Source of the DNA: Hortaea werneckii
Taxonomy: Eukaryota > Ascomycota > Dothideomycetes > Mycosphaerellales > Teratosphaeriaceae
DNA length: 64,000 nucleotides
Assembly: GCA_037044905.1 (NCBI GenBank)
Contig: JBAOKB010000070.1
Location: 124,001 to 188,000 of the forward strand
Direction of reading: 5' to 3'
Position numbers and translations under genes: made by a program. Within the stretch, counting starts at the first letter, position 1. Every line of letters begins with the position of its first letter. Below the pieces are notes generated by a model. The model searched no databases and was not told where the DNA came from. It worked only from the letters and a program-made list of their open reading frames with translations. Shown here piece by piece: positions 43,666-55,370 of this stretch.

Positions 43666-46592
43666 ATGCCAGCTCCGGCACCTACGATTGATCAGCAGCT
43701 GGCAGAGGGCAAGTTCTCTAGGACGGATTTCTCCCCGCACCAACAGCGTTACCTTTGCGCATTCGCGCAGAGTCCCCAAGCAACGTGGGCTTCTCAACCC
43801 GAATCGGCGAGCCCTCCTCTCCGTCCAGTGCGACGACCACAAGACCGGGCGGACACCCAACGGAAAGCCAAAGTAGGAAGCCGCATCTCACGCGGCGGCC
43901 GGATACGCAAACCTGTGTCTGAAAGGCCACGAGCGTTGCCTCGGAAGGGGTCGCCGGCCCAGATCGAAGCCGGCGTCGCAGCGGAGTTACCTCTCCCAGC
44001 GACTCAACTGTTGGCGTCGGACCAAACTGCAGTCTCGGAGGATGAGCAAGGTACTGTCAATCAGGTCGAGTTGAGTCGAAGGTCGACAGTCGCATCTCAC
44101 GACACGGAACGGACGACACAAAGTGAGAATCATTCGTGCGATGCCCATTCTGTCAGAGTCCAGCTGCGTCTTGAGCTATTAGGTGAACCATGTCTCATAG
44201 ATAACATTCGACAATTGTTTCAACCCGGCTCACGCTCTGCTCAAGTCCAGACATACAACAAACCGCTTTCTCTCTTTGGGATCTTTGTTGAACGACATGT
44301 CGATGGCTTCTACTGTCAAGCTGAACTAAGGATTGCTGCTGGTGTCGACTTCAGTCTGCATCAAGGCCGGAAACGTGACACAACAGAGGAAGATTTTGCC
44401 ATCATGAATGCTCGAAAACTTAGCGAGAGCACGGTGAAAACGTATCGTATGCTGTTCTATAGGCTCGGCCGTGCATATAACCACCTTCATGAACGATTTG
44501 GCCATGCTGCTGCTCTACTAGCAGAGGATATAGGCTCTTTGTGAGTGTGCCATGACAAATTCTTCCCTAACAGCATTTTCTGACCGACAGCCGCAGTGGC
44601 AAAATCCAGGCCCTTCGGGGCTTCCGAACCATCTCTGTTGACTCTAGGCTTGTCATTGATGCGACGATGGCGAATAAGATGAATAAGCTAGAACGTGTTG
44701 GGGAAGAAAGTTGGACGAATCTGAGGCGAGGTACGTGCCACAAGACGACAAAGCGTCGCCCATAACGCTCTCAACACTGCACTCACGGCCATGGTTCTCG
44801 CTGACCAGTCACAGATCGTGCATGGTCGTCAACTGAGACTAACTGTTCTTCCCAACAATTGCGATCTCAGCCAACGTCCGACCCAGAAAATCCTACTTGG
44901 CGGGACTACTACGGTGCTCCGCCTTGTTTAGAAGCTCTGGATATTGCGCGGCAAGTTGGATTCCACTCCCGCAAATCGTGCCCTGGGCCATTTCTCCTAG
45001 TTCTGCTGGCGTTTTTGCACGAATCCAGTATTCCGCGATGCCTTATCCAAGGAGCTTTCACCTCTCAGACCCGTTGGGATGCAGAGGGAAACTTGAGTCC
45101 TGTCAAACCCTCGGACAGTGGCATCGACCGTGTTCTGATGGCAAATCTCGGGTCCGAAGAAAGCCTTCATTCGACTCTACAGATGCTTGAAAAACAGAAC
45201 ATGATCACGGTTGAATGCCCAGGTTCAACGACGGAGCCAATCTATACCCTTAAACCGGCAGTCAGAGCACAGATTCGAGACTGCGTAGGAGACAGACGAG
45301 AGTACTGGCAGACAGAGGCCTTGTTGGTGACAGCCTGGTCTTATCCGCGTTGGTATCGAGAGACATCCAATGACACGAGCGTCCGTGGAAGTGGGCCGCT
45401 GTTTGCCTGTCACCTGGAATACACACTGGATCAGAACGGGAAAGCAAAACCATCGTCGGTGCAAGCACTGAACACGGTCTTATCTGGACTTTTGGATGCA
45501 TCCATCGGCCCCGCTTCTCGGAAAGACAAGGCAATCGACAAGGCCATGGAACTCGTCTCGGATCTCAATGACTCCTATTGGAAGGCTCACGTTTACAGGA
45601 TCAAGGGGACAAGGTGTCGTGTACACGGCCATCTGGAGCAGTCTAGGACTTACTTGGATAACGCACACAAGATTCTCCTGGCACAACGCGAAATTGACTG
45701 GAATCCTCTCCTGGATGCGGAGCTTGGGGAGGTTATGGCGTCTTGCGCACAAAATTTCATCCAGAATGAGTCCTTAAGCAAGGCTCTGTCACAGCTTGAC
45801 GCTTGGCGGCCATCCAGCTTTGGTTCGCTGTCCGTAAGAGAGCAACAGGTGTCAAGCGCCATACATCATAAACGTGGCACCATCTTGCGCTACTTGAACG
45901 AGACCCGCGATGCTGTTGACAATCTCAGAATTGCTTTTGACACTGCGCCAACAAAGGCAAAACGCTGGGATATTCTGTACGATCTCGCGGCGGCACTCAA
46001 TGATGCTGGCCGTTTCGAAGAGGCCGAGACGTTACTGAATGTGGAGATTGAGATCTGTGGGAGAGAGGGCAAAGACGATTCAAAGGCCTGTAGGTCGCTT
46101 AAACTGATGAAAGCGGACGTCTACATCCAGAAAAATCTCTTGAACAAGGCTCAAGCGATCTACGCACCATTTCACAACTCCGAGCCTTTTGTAATGCTCC
46201 AGAGCAGAATCGGCGAAGCTAAGATCGCACACTTGGAGTCACGGTGGCAAGATGCCTTCGACCGCTGGACAGGGGCCATGACAATACTTCTAGCACAATA
46301 TCCTCGGGGTGAATCCCATGGCGGCAAAACCTCGCTTGCCATTTTACAATCGACCCTAGTGGCCATTTGTGAATCACAAGACCCAACCAGCGCGGATGCC
46401 GAAAGTACACGCAAGCGAATCCGTGAACTACGCGCGAATAGCGATGGAGCTGAGTGCGAGAACTGGATCCCCGGCTTAAAGTCTTGGCGGGACCGAGTTG
46501 AGAGGAGCAGCAGTTTTCAGAAAGCGATGAGCTCAGTAGAGGTAACAGGAGAGGAGTCTTCGGCCACAGTGAGGGGTCCTCGCGGCCTTTGA
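43666..46592 (+). CDS. Large TPR-repeat protein with winged-helix-like segment, three exons
   Basis: Exons 43666-44540, 44591-44730 and 44815-46592 join over introns of 50 nt (GTGAGT, phase 2) and 84 nt (GTACGT, phase 1), giving 930 residues. The first third starts with QRYLCAFAQSP, then a basic low-complexity stretch, then a folded region of unknown type (SLFGIFVERHVDGFYCQAELRI). From about residue 360 comes a segment like the winged-helix part of fungal NLRs (PGPFLLVLLAFLHESSIPRCL, then MLEKQNMITVE). After it come helical TPR-like repeats (KAHVYRIKGTRCRVHG, HKRGTILRYLNETRDAVDNL, ILYDLAAALNDAGRFEEAETLL). There is no P-loop, so it is not a standard NACHT/NB-ARC protein. The start could lie further upstream in another exon. 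Role unknown. Confidence 0.65.
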
Positions 46593-47090
46593 AGAGATAG
46601 ACCAGCAAAATTCTCGAGTGGCAGTCACACTCAGCTCAGCGTCTCATCGCCGATAATCCACATAAATGAAAGGAAAGGAAGAGAACAGAAGCAGAAGGCA
46701 GGTGCATTAGTATGAGAGTGACATTGCAGGGAGACATTCGGACTGCCCTGCCTAGACGAGAGGCTTGTCATCATCTCCATTACATGGAGCTGTTGGTCAA
46801 TCGTACAGCCGCATTCTGTTCCCGCTCACAAGCTCGAAGTCGCAAGCTTCCCATGGTCCGCAGTCTGGCTTCATATGACAAGAACCTCCCTTGTTCAGCG
46901 TCAAGCCTTTGACTTACACTTCATCGATGAAGACGAGACTACACTCCCTCAACCGTTACGGCGGTGGGCAGTGAGGTTGCATCTATAATGCCTCGCTAAA
47001 AAAGGTCCGGCGTGTGGCTTTCCATGAGAAAGGTAGTCGCAGTTATCAGGGGATGCATACGAGCTATCCCCTCTCATGAGTACGTCCGCG
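46593..47090. other. Intergenic, no gene seen
   Basis: 3' flank of the TPR gene. Confidence 0.3.
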
Positions 47091-47104
47091 AACGAACATT
47101 GCCT

Positions 47105-47470
47105 ATGTTAGCAGTAAAGGCTTCCGGGCAGAAAGCCACATCGAAGTCGGTAAAGCCTTTCAAACACGCAATATCTGCAAGGCTACCTGGAGTTTCTTGC
47201 TTTTGCCGTCCCTGTGCAGAATCACAATCTCACGGTATGCAAAAACTTGAAAGGGCATGCTCCACTTCCCCTCTCATTCTCGAAGGGCTTCACCGTCACG
47301 CCAACTAGCACTTGGCTATTCCCTATGTCTGACTTATCATAGGTAACGTCTTCAGCACGCTCATACGTACCGTAAGCATAATCGAATAAACTCTGTGGTC
47401 TTCATTGCATTTGAGCCGTCAATATCCCCTACTCGAGAGACGTTTCGCTTCTAGCCTGTATGGTGATTGC
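47105..47470 (-). pseudogene. Decayed thaumatin-like copy
   Basis: Minus-strand pieces match the intact gene at 16951-17532: ADIACLKGFTDFDVAFCPE near 47190-47115, then upstream FDYAYGTYE and the region equivalent to WSSQSLFEYGY near 47400-47360. Frames do not join. No F-box relic is visible on its 5' side. Confidence 0.65.
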
Positions 47471-48374
47471 AGAGTACCACTAGTATCCTGCGCGAGGGAC
47501 GGTCTGGACCAAAGACGTAATGCTTCGCGTTGTTTTACTTAAGAGACGAAAACGTGCTTGTGGTACTGCAAACGTTGTGTATCGATTGGCAGGGTGCTCT
47601 CGCGCCTTCTGTCGCGCGCGAGAAAAAGTGAAAATCCCTTGCAAACAAAGTATCGTTGCCCTTGATAACATTTGACTTCGATCTCACTATATCAGACTAG
47701 AGATCGTGGCAGTCGCCTATGTTTCTGCAGTTGCCGACTGGTGGACACCACATGGAACAATAACGCGAAAAGTTTCGCACCGCTTGACCAAAGGCTTCTT
47801 CTCCGCTTGCTTCCCACTCCCGGGACTTACTTCATGGTGGACTTGTGCTTGATGTTCTGCTGATGCGGCGCAACTGAATGAATATTGACCCTCTCTTGAC
47901 GTCGACATTACCGCGACGAGGAGGAGAGTTACCTGCAGACGTGGCATCCCCGACTAGCTTCCCTGATACCCTTTCAGTTCTCACGTATCCGTTGGGCCAC
48001 ACACTCTTTCCATGGACGGCCTCGTGCTTGTCACCTGTCCTTGCGCAGATTCGGCAGTCAAAGCGCTAATGAACTAGCGAACCTCCTTTCACCCTTTCGG
48101 AGGGAACGTGTTTATCGAATTGTTGGCCCCGTCCCCGATCTACGTGCCGATTCGAGCGGCTGCCCCATGCGCTCAATTCCCCCGGCATAATCTCATGGAA
48201 CAATCCATCAATTTTGCCCAGGAATCGAGATTGCCTGCAGCTGCAGGTGACATTGTAGCCGAGATCCTGTCGCTATTGCGTGCAAGCAGGGAATTGTAGT
48301 ATAAAGATAGGTCCGCAGCTGTACATCTCAAGTTACACACTACTTTCAGCTCCTTTCTTCCTTTCCGCCAGATC
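47471..48374. other. Intergenic, no gene seen
   Basis: Short frames only. The end is presumably the promoter of the four-exon membrane protein gene. Confidence 0.3.
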
Positions 48375-49398
48375 ATGTCTTCGACGAAAATCATTCTGTT
48401 CGTATCCTGCGGATTTTGGCAATTCGAAGCATTCATCGTCTTAGTAGAAGCATATATCTCTGCCACAAAGCTATGGACTCACACCAAACACCGCTTTAGC
48501 TGGGGCGCTGCATCATTGCGGCTTTCGCTTTTGGCCTTGGGTGTCGCCAACACCTTATGTGGACTGGGACTCGCCTTCAAACCCATCGAACGAGCGGTAC
48601 GTCTGATTTAAGGTAATTTTGTACTTATTGCTAACTGCATTTAGGAGCTTTTGAGCGACTTCTTCCTGGTCGCTTTGATATGTCTCGGTGAATACATCAT
48701 GCTGATCGAAACCGCATCCCTCTGTGACGAATGCGATCAACGACGTGCCAATTCCTTGCTTTTGGCCTATTACAACTGGGCTTTTGCGGTGGTCGTCGCT
48801 ATTCAGATTGCAATCCTGGTAATTAAGCATGTGATACGGCAGCCTGAGGTGCGCGGATTTGTCATTCTTCCAATACCGCTGTCACTAACGATTTGGTAGA
48901 TAATCAAATGGATGGCTCCTCTGCTTTCCACTCTATTTGAGCTCTGCGTCGCGACAATCTCCGTCCAGCAAGCTTTCCTAGGCGCGCAAACCAGACGCGG
49001 TCTAGATCGAATACTAACAGCCGTCTCACCCGCTAGTCGTCAGCTGTAAGTAAAGGTGCGCGGGTCCATGGGTGATGCTAATCGCTGTTAGCCATCTTGC
49101 ACCTTACTGGGCGTGGCTCTCGCTAGACCCGTTTTCGCCAGTAACGACCGTCCTACGACTCGTCCAGGTCCATATGCTAGTCTGGCCTCCAACATTTGGA
49201 CTGTACCTATGCCTAAGACGACAGCCCCTAACTCCGCCTAATCTTTGGAATGGTATGAAGGAAACTTTTGGCCTAACGCCCCGGCAAGTAAAAGAGCAAG
49301 ACGAGTCGCTAGCTCAAAGTGAACAAGATGCCGGATCGAGACTCGAACCAACCGTTTCGCTATATGCAGACCCCACTGCAACTCATGGATTTGTTTAA
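48375..49398 (+). CDS. Four-exon polytopic membrane protein, unknown function
   Basis: Exons 48375-48596, 48645-48848, 48900-49045 and 49092-49398 fit with phases 0, 0 and 2 and give 292 residues. Introns are 48, 51 and 46 nt with GTACGT, GTGCGC and GTAAGT donors. At least five hydrophobic segments are visible (IILFVSCGFWQFEAFIVLV; LRLSLLALGVANTLCGLGL; FFLVALICLGEYIMLIE; NWAFAVVVAIQIAILVI; LRLVQVHMLVWPPTFGLYL), with a charged cytoplasmic-looking tail. The size resembles seven-helix fungal receptors, but signature residues are lacking. It is the only intact gene between 46.6 and 61 kb, surrounded by relics. Confidence 0.65.
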
Positions 49399-49529
49399 AC
49401 GTAAGATTGACTCTCACGGACGACGACATCCGCCAGCTCTGAACAGGAGATAATTAGGCAGTCAGCGCTGAAGATTTGATGTCCCAACAAACATGACCAG
49501 TCGTTGTTTACTTTATCTATACTGTTTCG

Positions 49530-49853
49530 ATGGACGTGCCCGTCGCTTCTACAGTTACTCGCGAACGGAAACTGTACCAGCAACGGCGTCAAAACATCAT
49601 ATTTCAGACCAGGCCGAGCTACAACGCCCAAACCAAGCCGAGTTCGACCTACGGGCGAGCATCGTCACTTGACCGCCAGGTACAAACGACGGCGCCCGAA
49701 AGCAGCGACACTTTAGATCTCTTACTAACCTCATCGATAGTTCCAGGATTACGTGGGCTGAGGATCTCCGATCTTAAACTCACCGAGGCGGTTCAATCCA
49801 CGTCAAAGTCTCTTTGCTCAGTGCAACCATCAAAGGGCTTTCTGAGGAAGTGA
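49530..49853 (+). CDS. Hypothetical polar ORF
   Basis: 107 residues from an ATG, Ser/Thr/Arg-rich with an N-terminal REKLYQQRRQ-like basic patch. No domain, no intron evidence, no copy elsewhere. It may be random. Confidence 0.25.
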   Translation: MDVPVASTVTRERKLYQQRRQNIIFQTRPSYNAQTKPSSTYGRASSLDRQVQTTAPESSDTLDLLLTSSIVPGLRGLRISDLKLTEAVQSTSKSLCSVQPSKGFLRK

Positions 49854-50435
49854 CATTACGGGCAAATATTTTGATCCCAATCTCGGATGGGCTTTCTGCA
49901 CTAAGCGCTACGAAGACATCGCCGTTATCAACTTATTAGTAATACACCGCGTCATGTGAAGTACACAGGCTATAAATGGTGGTGATGACACCTTGAATAG
50001 ACCTTCACGTGAAAGAGCTTGCTCGCCAACTTGGGCATACTAATTAAGTGCCCGCAGCCATTGCCTTAATGTAACGGAGAGGACTATAGAGCGAGCGGCC
50101 AAACGCCTACTCTATTAATGAGCGAGTAACAGCTCAGCTTCATTGGGTCAATCCGGGCATCTAGATACGCGGAAGGATCATTGGCAACGTGATACGGGGC
50201 CTTGCATCGACGCATGAGGCCGCAAAGCACAGAGCTAGGGCACGAAGGCAACAGCTACGCTGTGTGATAAGAGAAGCCATCAAACTGGGGTAGGCGCGGT
50301 CTCATCTTTGTGAAAAGAGCTTAGCGAACCTCAATACTGGCTAGTCGAAGGTTTTATGGTTACCAAGAAGCAAGAATGCTAAAGAATTTGAGGCACAAAG
50401 AGCGGCAGATGGTACTCTGTTATGTTCGCCATGAC
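49854..50435. other. Intergenic, no gene seen
   Basis: Leads into the duplicated block at about 50.44 kb. Confidence 0.3.
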
Positions 50436-50439
50436 AGTG

Positions 50440-50870
50440 CCTCAAAACGACATTATAAAGTCTACCTTAATCAAGCGGGCTAAAAACAAAGATACGAACG
50501 TTACATTCGATCAAAGAAGGCTTCCTCACCAAGAACCACATCTCTGTCTGGCAGATTGCGACATATCTACGCATGAATGCAGCCTTAGCAGTTGAATTAT
50601 CCAACGCGTGCTTCGCAAGGTTCCAATCCGGTGGAAAGGTTAACGCAGGTGTCGCTAGATGCATCCAAGATATAGAACTGCCAGCCAAATTCGAAGTAAT
50701 CGATGATGGGAAAATTACGTGGGTGCTAACTTCGTCACACAACGACCAAAGCATAAGGGCTACTTGCGAGGTATTTGCCCAACTCATTCATAGGCCAGTC
50801 GTCCGAGTGCAGCCTCCCGGACTCGACTGCTTATGAGCAGGAGGCCTCCGGGCAACCTGATGCTGAGGCC
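50440..50870 (+). pseudogene. FPGS-like relic (3' part of exon 2)
   Basis: 50440-50870 follows 1278-1712 of the FPGS-like gene almost base for base (SNACFARFQSGGKV, ITWVLTSSHNDQS). The frame is broken near 50510, and the exon-2 donor GTAAGTCG has become CCAGTCG-like, so splicing is lost. The 5' exons are absent. At about 50870 the copy jumps to the equivalent of about 2358, deleting exons 3 and 4. Confidence 0.85.
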
Positions 50871-50932
50871 ACCGTCTGCTTCGGTACAGCTCACAGACTA
50901 TTGAAGTCCTCTAAAAAGAGGCGGGCGGGGCG

Positions 50933-50933
<1 letters not shown>

Positions 50934-50986
<53 letters not shown>
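50934..50986 (+). repeat. Homopolymer of 53 G
   Basis: An unbroken G run within a purine-rich stretch. The corresponding place at about 2404-2432 has only a short A/G-rich run. A tract this long can form G-quadruplex structures and is also hard to sequence, so its exact length is uncertain. Confidence 0.9.
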
Positions 50987-51079
50987 CGATATGGAGAGGG
51001 TACATGTACTAGCAAGAGAGTAGGCGCTGCAACTTTCAAGGCTTTCTGTCCATCTGCACAAAAACCCCTCAGCTGGCGT

Positions 51080-52147
51080 TTAACTTGATACCACAACCAG
51101 CAAGTGATACTTTTCTTGAACCGCTTGCGGCAGGAACACAAAATCTCCAGGGTCTCGGACCAATATGTTGTTCCAGACGAGCGTCTGATTCCTCCCTCCT
51201 CTACAAGTCACATCAGCCGTTATGTCAAACAAATGGACTGCTTCTTTTTCCATTGTCACTTCCACATGACACTCGCCGTTGTCGAGTTTTTTCAGTAGTA
51301 GTACCTGGGCTCCCTTTTTCATTGCCACTACCACATGGCAATTGCCATTGTCGAGTTCTTGGTACGGCGGATGCTCTTGTTTCTTCAGTATAACCTGGGC
51401 ATAGGTAGACCTCGGACTCTCGCTGTTGGAATCGACCGTGTGCTGTAGGAATTAGCTACGTCCTAGCCCAGAGGACTGCGGCGAGCTATAAGCCATACCG
51501 CCGCAATTATTTTCGAATCCACGATGACATGTTGACCTTGCTTTACCCTAGGGGCATGGTTGTACCGTGTCCCCACGCATGTGAGCCCTTCGCAGTCGTG
51601 GGGATCTCGATCATGATAACCTTCTCATTAGTTGGGAATTGTCCTGCTGTCATAAAGTGATTATGGTTGGCTTTACATTTCATGAATACCTCTTTTACTT
51701 TACATTGTTGATCGTGCGCGAGTACCGTTCTACATCGTTGATCACACGCGAGCTCGACTTCGGTGTACTTGCACATAGCATAAACAGACGTGCGAATTGA
51801 ATAATACTCTGACAAGTAACAATCCGACCGAGCGAGGCCTCTTGCTACTTTGTGCATTTCCTCAGACGGAGCGCGCCAGGGGCCCATGCTTTCCCGACAG
51901 CGAAATCGTCGAGAGTTCACCATACTAACTTAATGCAAAACGCACTCCAGCTGCGACCTGCTTAAAGTGGCGTTGGCGAACTTGAACAGATCACCACCAC
52001 ATTGAGCGAGAAGAGAAGCTGAGGCGACGCTTTTCGACTAGTGAGGATTAGCGTCTTCGGGAATACCCCTTCATAAAGTGCGACGGCCATTCTGTCCCCG
52101 CATTTCGATCTTCTCGAGATACATGTACTATGTACTGCTGCAGCCAC
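51080..52147 (-). pseudogene. Cysteine-rich family, copy B (broken)
   Basis: Minus-strand match to copy A (3538-2533) over its whole length: FRCRESMGPW, ARSDCYLSEYYS, YTEVELACDQRC, KVKEVFMKC, GQFPTNEKV, and, in the last exon, QTLVWNNILV and GDFVFLP. Defects are an early frameshift near 52.0 kb, a stop (GGA AAA to GGG TAA) right before the intron, a donor changed from GTAAAC to GTCAAC, and a different 5' half of the last exon. No functional protein is expected. Confidence 0.75.
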
Positions 52148-52290
52148 GCAGACCGCTGCTCACATAATCGATGAGCATTCGCGCATGCGAATCTCCACCT
52201 ACTATCTTGAGACGAAGCGAGATCTTGGTATCGCCCCACAGCTCGACATGTTATTGAGTTTGTGGTCTGACAAACGTTTCCTAAGTGGAA
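52147..52290 (+). pseudogene. Copy of the small conserved ORF (3.6 kb)
   Basis: RISTYYLETKRDLGIAPQLDM matches the ORF at 3582-3812, but the initiating ATG is ACG and the frame diverges after about 38 codons. Confidence 0.6.
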
Positions 52291-52599
52291 GTCGCTACGG
52301 GTTTTGGACCCGCTGGAGTTTATGCTGTGTAACCCCGCGTCTGTTTCAAAAGACGCTTCATCGTTCATGTGAGGATGTGAATATATCTGGTATGAGCGGT
52401 TCAGGAGAGAATTTGAGGGCTTCTTCATGGAAATTGATGGCAACAAAGGGATACGGCGCCTGCAGTACACTCAACTTCTATTTTCCAAATGAAAGCGTCG
52501 TTGTTCATCAATGTTTACACACAACAAGAACTCGTCTTCGCAGACTGGCATCCGTCACAGTCAATAACTTCTTTACTACGGCATGTGTGCATCTCGTCC

Positions 52600-53740
52600 G
52601 ATCTGTCTATTCTACAAGGCGTTCAGAGTGGATCTCGAAACGCTTAACGAGAGCTGCGGACGAGGCGGGCATTTGTGGTAGTGGCGGTAGCAATGAAGAC
52701 CGCGGCCGACTCACTGTTGAGTCCTGAGATATGCAGGATAGAGCTCCTTGCACAATGGGTAGCCTCCTTAAGGCGCCCAAAGCGAAGTCATCGGAAACCC
52801 CCACCTTGCGTTGGCCAAATTTATCTTGAGTTCGCGAGCAGATTTGATCAACCTTGGCAAGACGCTTGTCAATACATTTACGGAGATCAAGACTCCGTGC
52901 GAAATGATAGTTGGCACAAGATCGAGGCCGTCTTGTAAATATCTTTCACAAGCAACACAATGCCAGAAAATGAGCGTTGGTACGCTGTTGTCGTATTAGC
53001 AACACGTTACTAGTGGCGAGCCAGATCTTGCTACTTACAATAGGCGGATTAACGATCTTGCACACCCTTTTAGCCTTTGCTTCGAGTGCACTTCCGTACT
53101 GCTCCAAACCGACTCTACCAGAGCTAAGATCAAGCACAACTCTAAAATTGAGCTTATTGCCGCCACTATTGCCCATCTTAATACCTACTCCGCTATTAGT
53201 GGTGCTTCAGCTTTCTCGAATTGGGGATGTTGACCTCTCCAGGACATACGGATCTGCCTTTCGTGTGGTCATACGCACATGGAACTGCAGTAAGCACTGC
53301 CTCTCCAGGTACCCATGAAGCAATTAACCAAAGGAGAAAGAAGCCAGTTAACTGCCTACGGTCCGACTCTTTCAACACCTGGTAAAGCTCTATCATAAGG
53401 CTTAGTCTCCCCATAAAGGCTGGAAGGAACCCGAGCACTTGGGTAGTAACAAACAACATCTGTAGCACAATCAGCTTCGATTCTTATCTAGAAGAAAGTT
53501 ATTCGTCCAACATAGGCGCGTGTTTCTCGGTCGGAGTCATTGCCACGAAACGGACTCGTAGCGAAGCCGCCATTTAGATAAACGGGAATCGAGACCAAGA
53601 ACGGCACGCTAAAAAACTTTCTTGCCTCCTGTAAGCCCGATAGAAGAGCACTCTTTGTAGGAGCGAGCTCACATATGCGGAAACTGTCATGGTTATTAGC
53701 TGTAGTCGCGACGGTAAGCGAAATTGCCATCGTCAAAGCT
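52600..53740 (-). pseudogene. Broken copy of the 33-kb membrane-protein gene
   Basis: Reading minus, the pieces KFFSVPFLVSIPVYL (about 53610), QVLGFLPAFMGRLSLMIELYQ (about 53440), a hydrophobic helix like IVAAISSILELCLILALV (about 53160) and LHISGLNSESAAVFIATATT (about 52720-52660) follow 33265-34260 plus in order. Stops and frameshifts lie between them, including one in the last piece. The orientation is inverted relative to the 33-kb gene. Confidence 0.65.
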
Positions 53741-54320
53741 ACTAATAGTCCCGATACAGTGGAAGAACGCTACGCCGTAAGGCCAGATGGGCCGAAGGTT
53801 GGACATGGTTCCTCTGTTGAACATGAATGCTTGATGAAGACTGAAGTATCTACACGGCAGGGGAGGATGGTACCACTTAAGAGGCTCTGTACGCCGCCTG
53901 TCAAGCCACTTTCAGTTTGTAATTAGACAACAGTTCGACGCGAATGACCGACCAGATTTTTGCTAGAACTAGAATCCTGGCGCAATGTAAGGGCTGTTGG
54001 AACGGCTTTCGCAGCTTCTGACCAGTTGGCTATTGCAGCATCCTTCTGCGATGCTGTAAGCGATGATCGAGCCGCCAATGAATGTCGCATCCAGGCTGAC
54101 ATGAGTAGCACGCTCTTGGAATGCAAATAATTGCTGTTTAGTAAGAAGCCTGGAGTTAGTGTTACAACTGCGTACAATGCGCCGGCTGGTATATGTAGCA
54201 TATGAGTACTCCGCAATGTTACTATCACAACGCCTTCCAGCTGGCTCAGTACTGCCAACAAGATGTTTGCAAACTGTGTATTTGTCGCTAGGGTTTCGAG
54301 ATTTCTGGCCGTAGGGTTAA
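53741..54320 (-). pseudogene. Degraded sequence shared with 5.7-6.4 kb
   Basis: 53.75-53.92 kb matches 5.81-6.10 kb on the same strand. A 133-codon minus frame (54324-53926) resembles the 6135-6386 minus frame at a few positions (VPTAL, LPTLL). Product unknown. Confidence 0.35.
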
Positions 54321-54779
54321 ACAAGAAGAGGACTTTCTCGCATCCATCTACCGGGCGAGTGAAAGCTTCTCAGCCGTAGTATAAAATCGTTTAGTATATC
54401 TATCCGACGCACTCGAATGTAACACGGACACGCTGGTACTTACCGACGTGTAGGTCGGTGAATGAGCCCTTGAATGACTATGAAATATTCGGATCGCTTC
54501 AAAGTCAATACGACAACGAAAACCACTTTCTAAGGATTGTGGGCCGGGAAAAAGATGAAATAACCAAACAAATGGACTTAGTCGATTGGGCAGAGAATTT
54601 TTCGTGCGCTAAGGTCCGGTAGGACCTAGAGGTATATGCCAACTATATTCTCTCCCTCGCGGAGACCAAAAAAATTCCATCATTCTCTTTGGCTTCTTGC
54701 TTCCCTATGAACTTTGGATAGATTCATGCCCCCTTGCTCGTATTATGTCGAAAAATTTACATGTGTATAAAGTATTGTA

Positions 54780-55370
54780 GTACATGTTCGATGGGTGCAA
54801 AGTCGATTACGACGCGGACCATGGACGGCCGTCCTAAGACATTGCAGGCCGTTACCATAATGAGCGAGAGGATTCCCAGGGTTTGCTCTGTTCGACCGAA
54901 GGGTATCCCCAAAGTCCTCTCACCGCACGAAATAAAGCCTGCCTCCACTCGTCGGGGACCATCGAAACTACGCGATATGACTCATCAGGCTCTCGCTTGC
55001 CTATAATGTCTGTCGCGGTTCTTCGGGACGAGCAGATGAGCCGCCGCGAAGTTCAGACATACGGGAGGTGGTATCTGGGCTTCCGAGCGAGCGAGACTTC
55101 ATGTCCACGATGAAGAAGCAGGTGCGAGTTTTGTCGAGAGGCACCAAGAAGCTTTGACGTCGACTGAAGCCTGCGTCCACAGATCGAGTGCGGCGCTGTT
55201 CGAGCGCCGTATATCTTGCAACATACATATTTTCTGGGGGCAAGGTCGATTATGAGGCGGACCATGGACGCCCGCTTGCCCGAGCTGCTGCAGATCGTTA
55301 CTGCAATTGGTAAGAAGGGCAACTTCGTGAGCTTTTTTCGACCGACAGGTACCACTGCGCCTGGGAGCAT
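54780..55370 (-). pseudogene. Two tandem relics of the small membrane family
   Basis: 54948-54780 and 55346-55190, both minus, share PFGRTEQ/PVGRKKL, a hydrophobic stretch with VTAC or VTIC, then SMVRVVIDFAP or SMVRLIIDLAP. They are direct tandem copies about 400 bp apart and are related to 18291-18440 plus. Sequence further upstream (55.44-55.53 kb) matches 18141-18230. None is a complete gene. Confidence 0.5.

Noticed and set aside
44859..46592. TPR protein as a separate gene starting at 44859
   Set aside because: The apparent start is TTG and lies inside an exon that joins in phase to the upstream exons ending at 44730.
50775..51023. Open frame encoding a poly-glycine protein across the G homopolymer
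   Set aside because: Any frame through poly-G reads glycine; the frame is a by-product of the tract and includes relic DNA on both sides.
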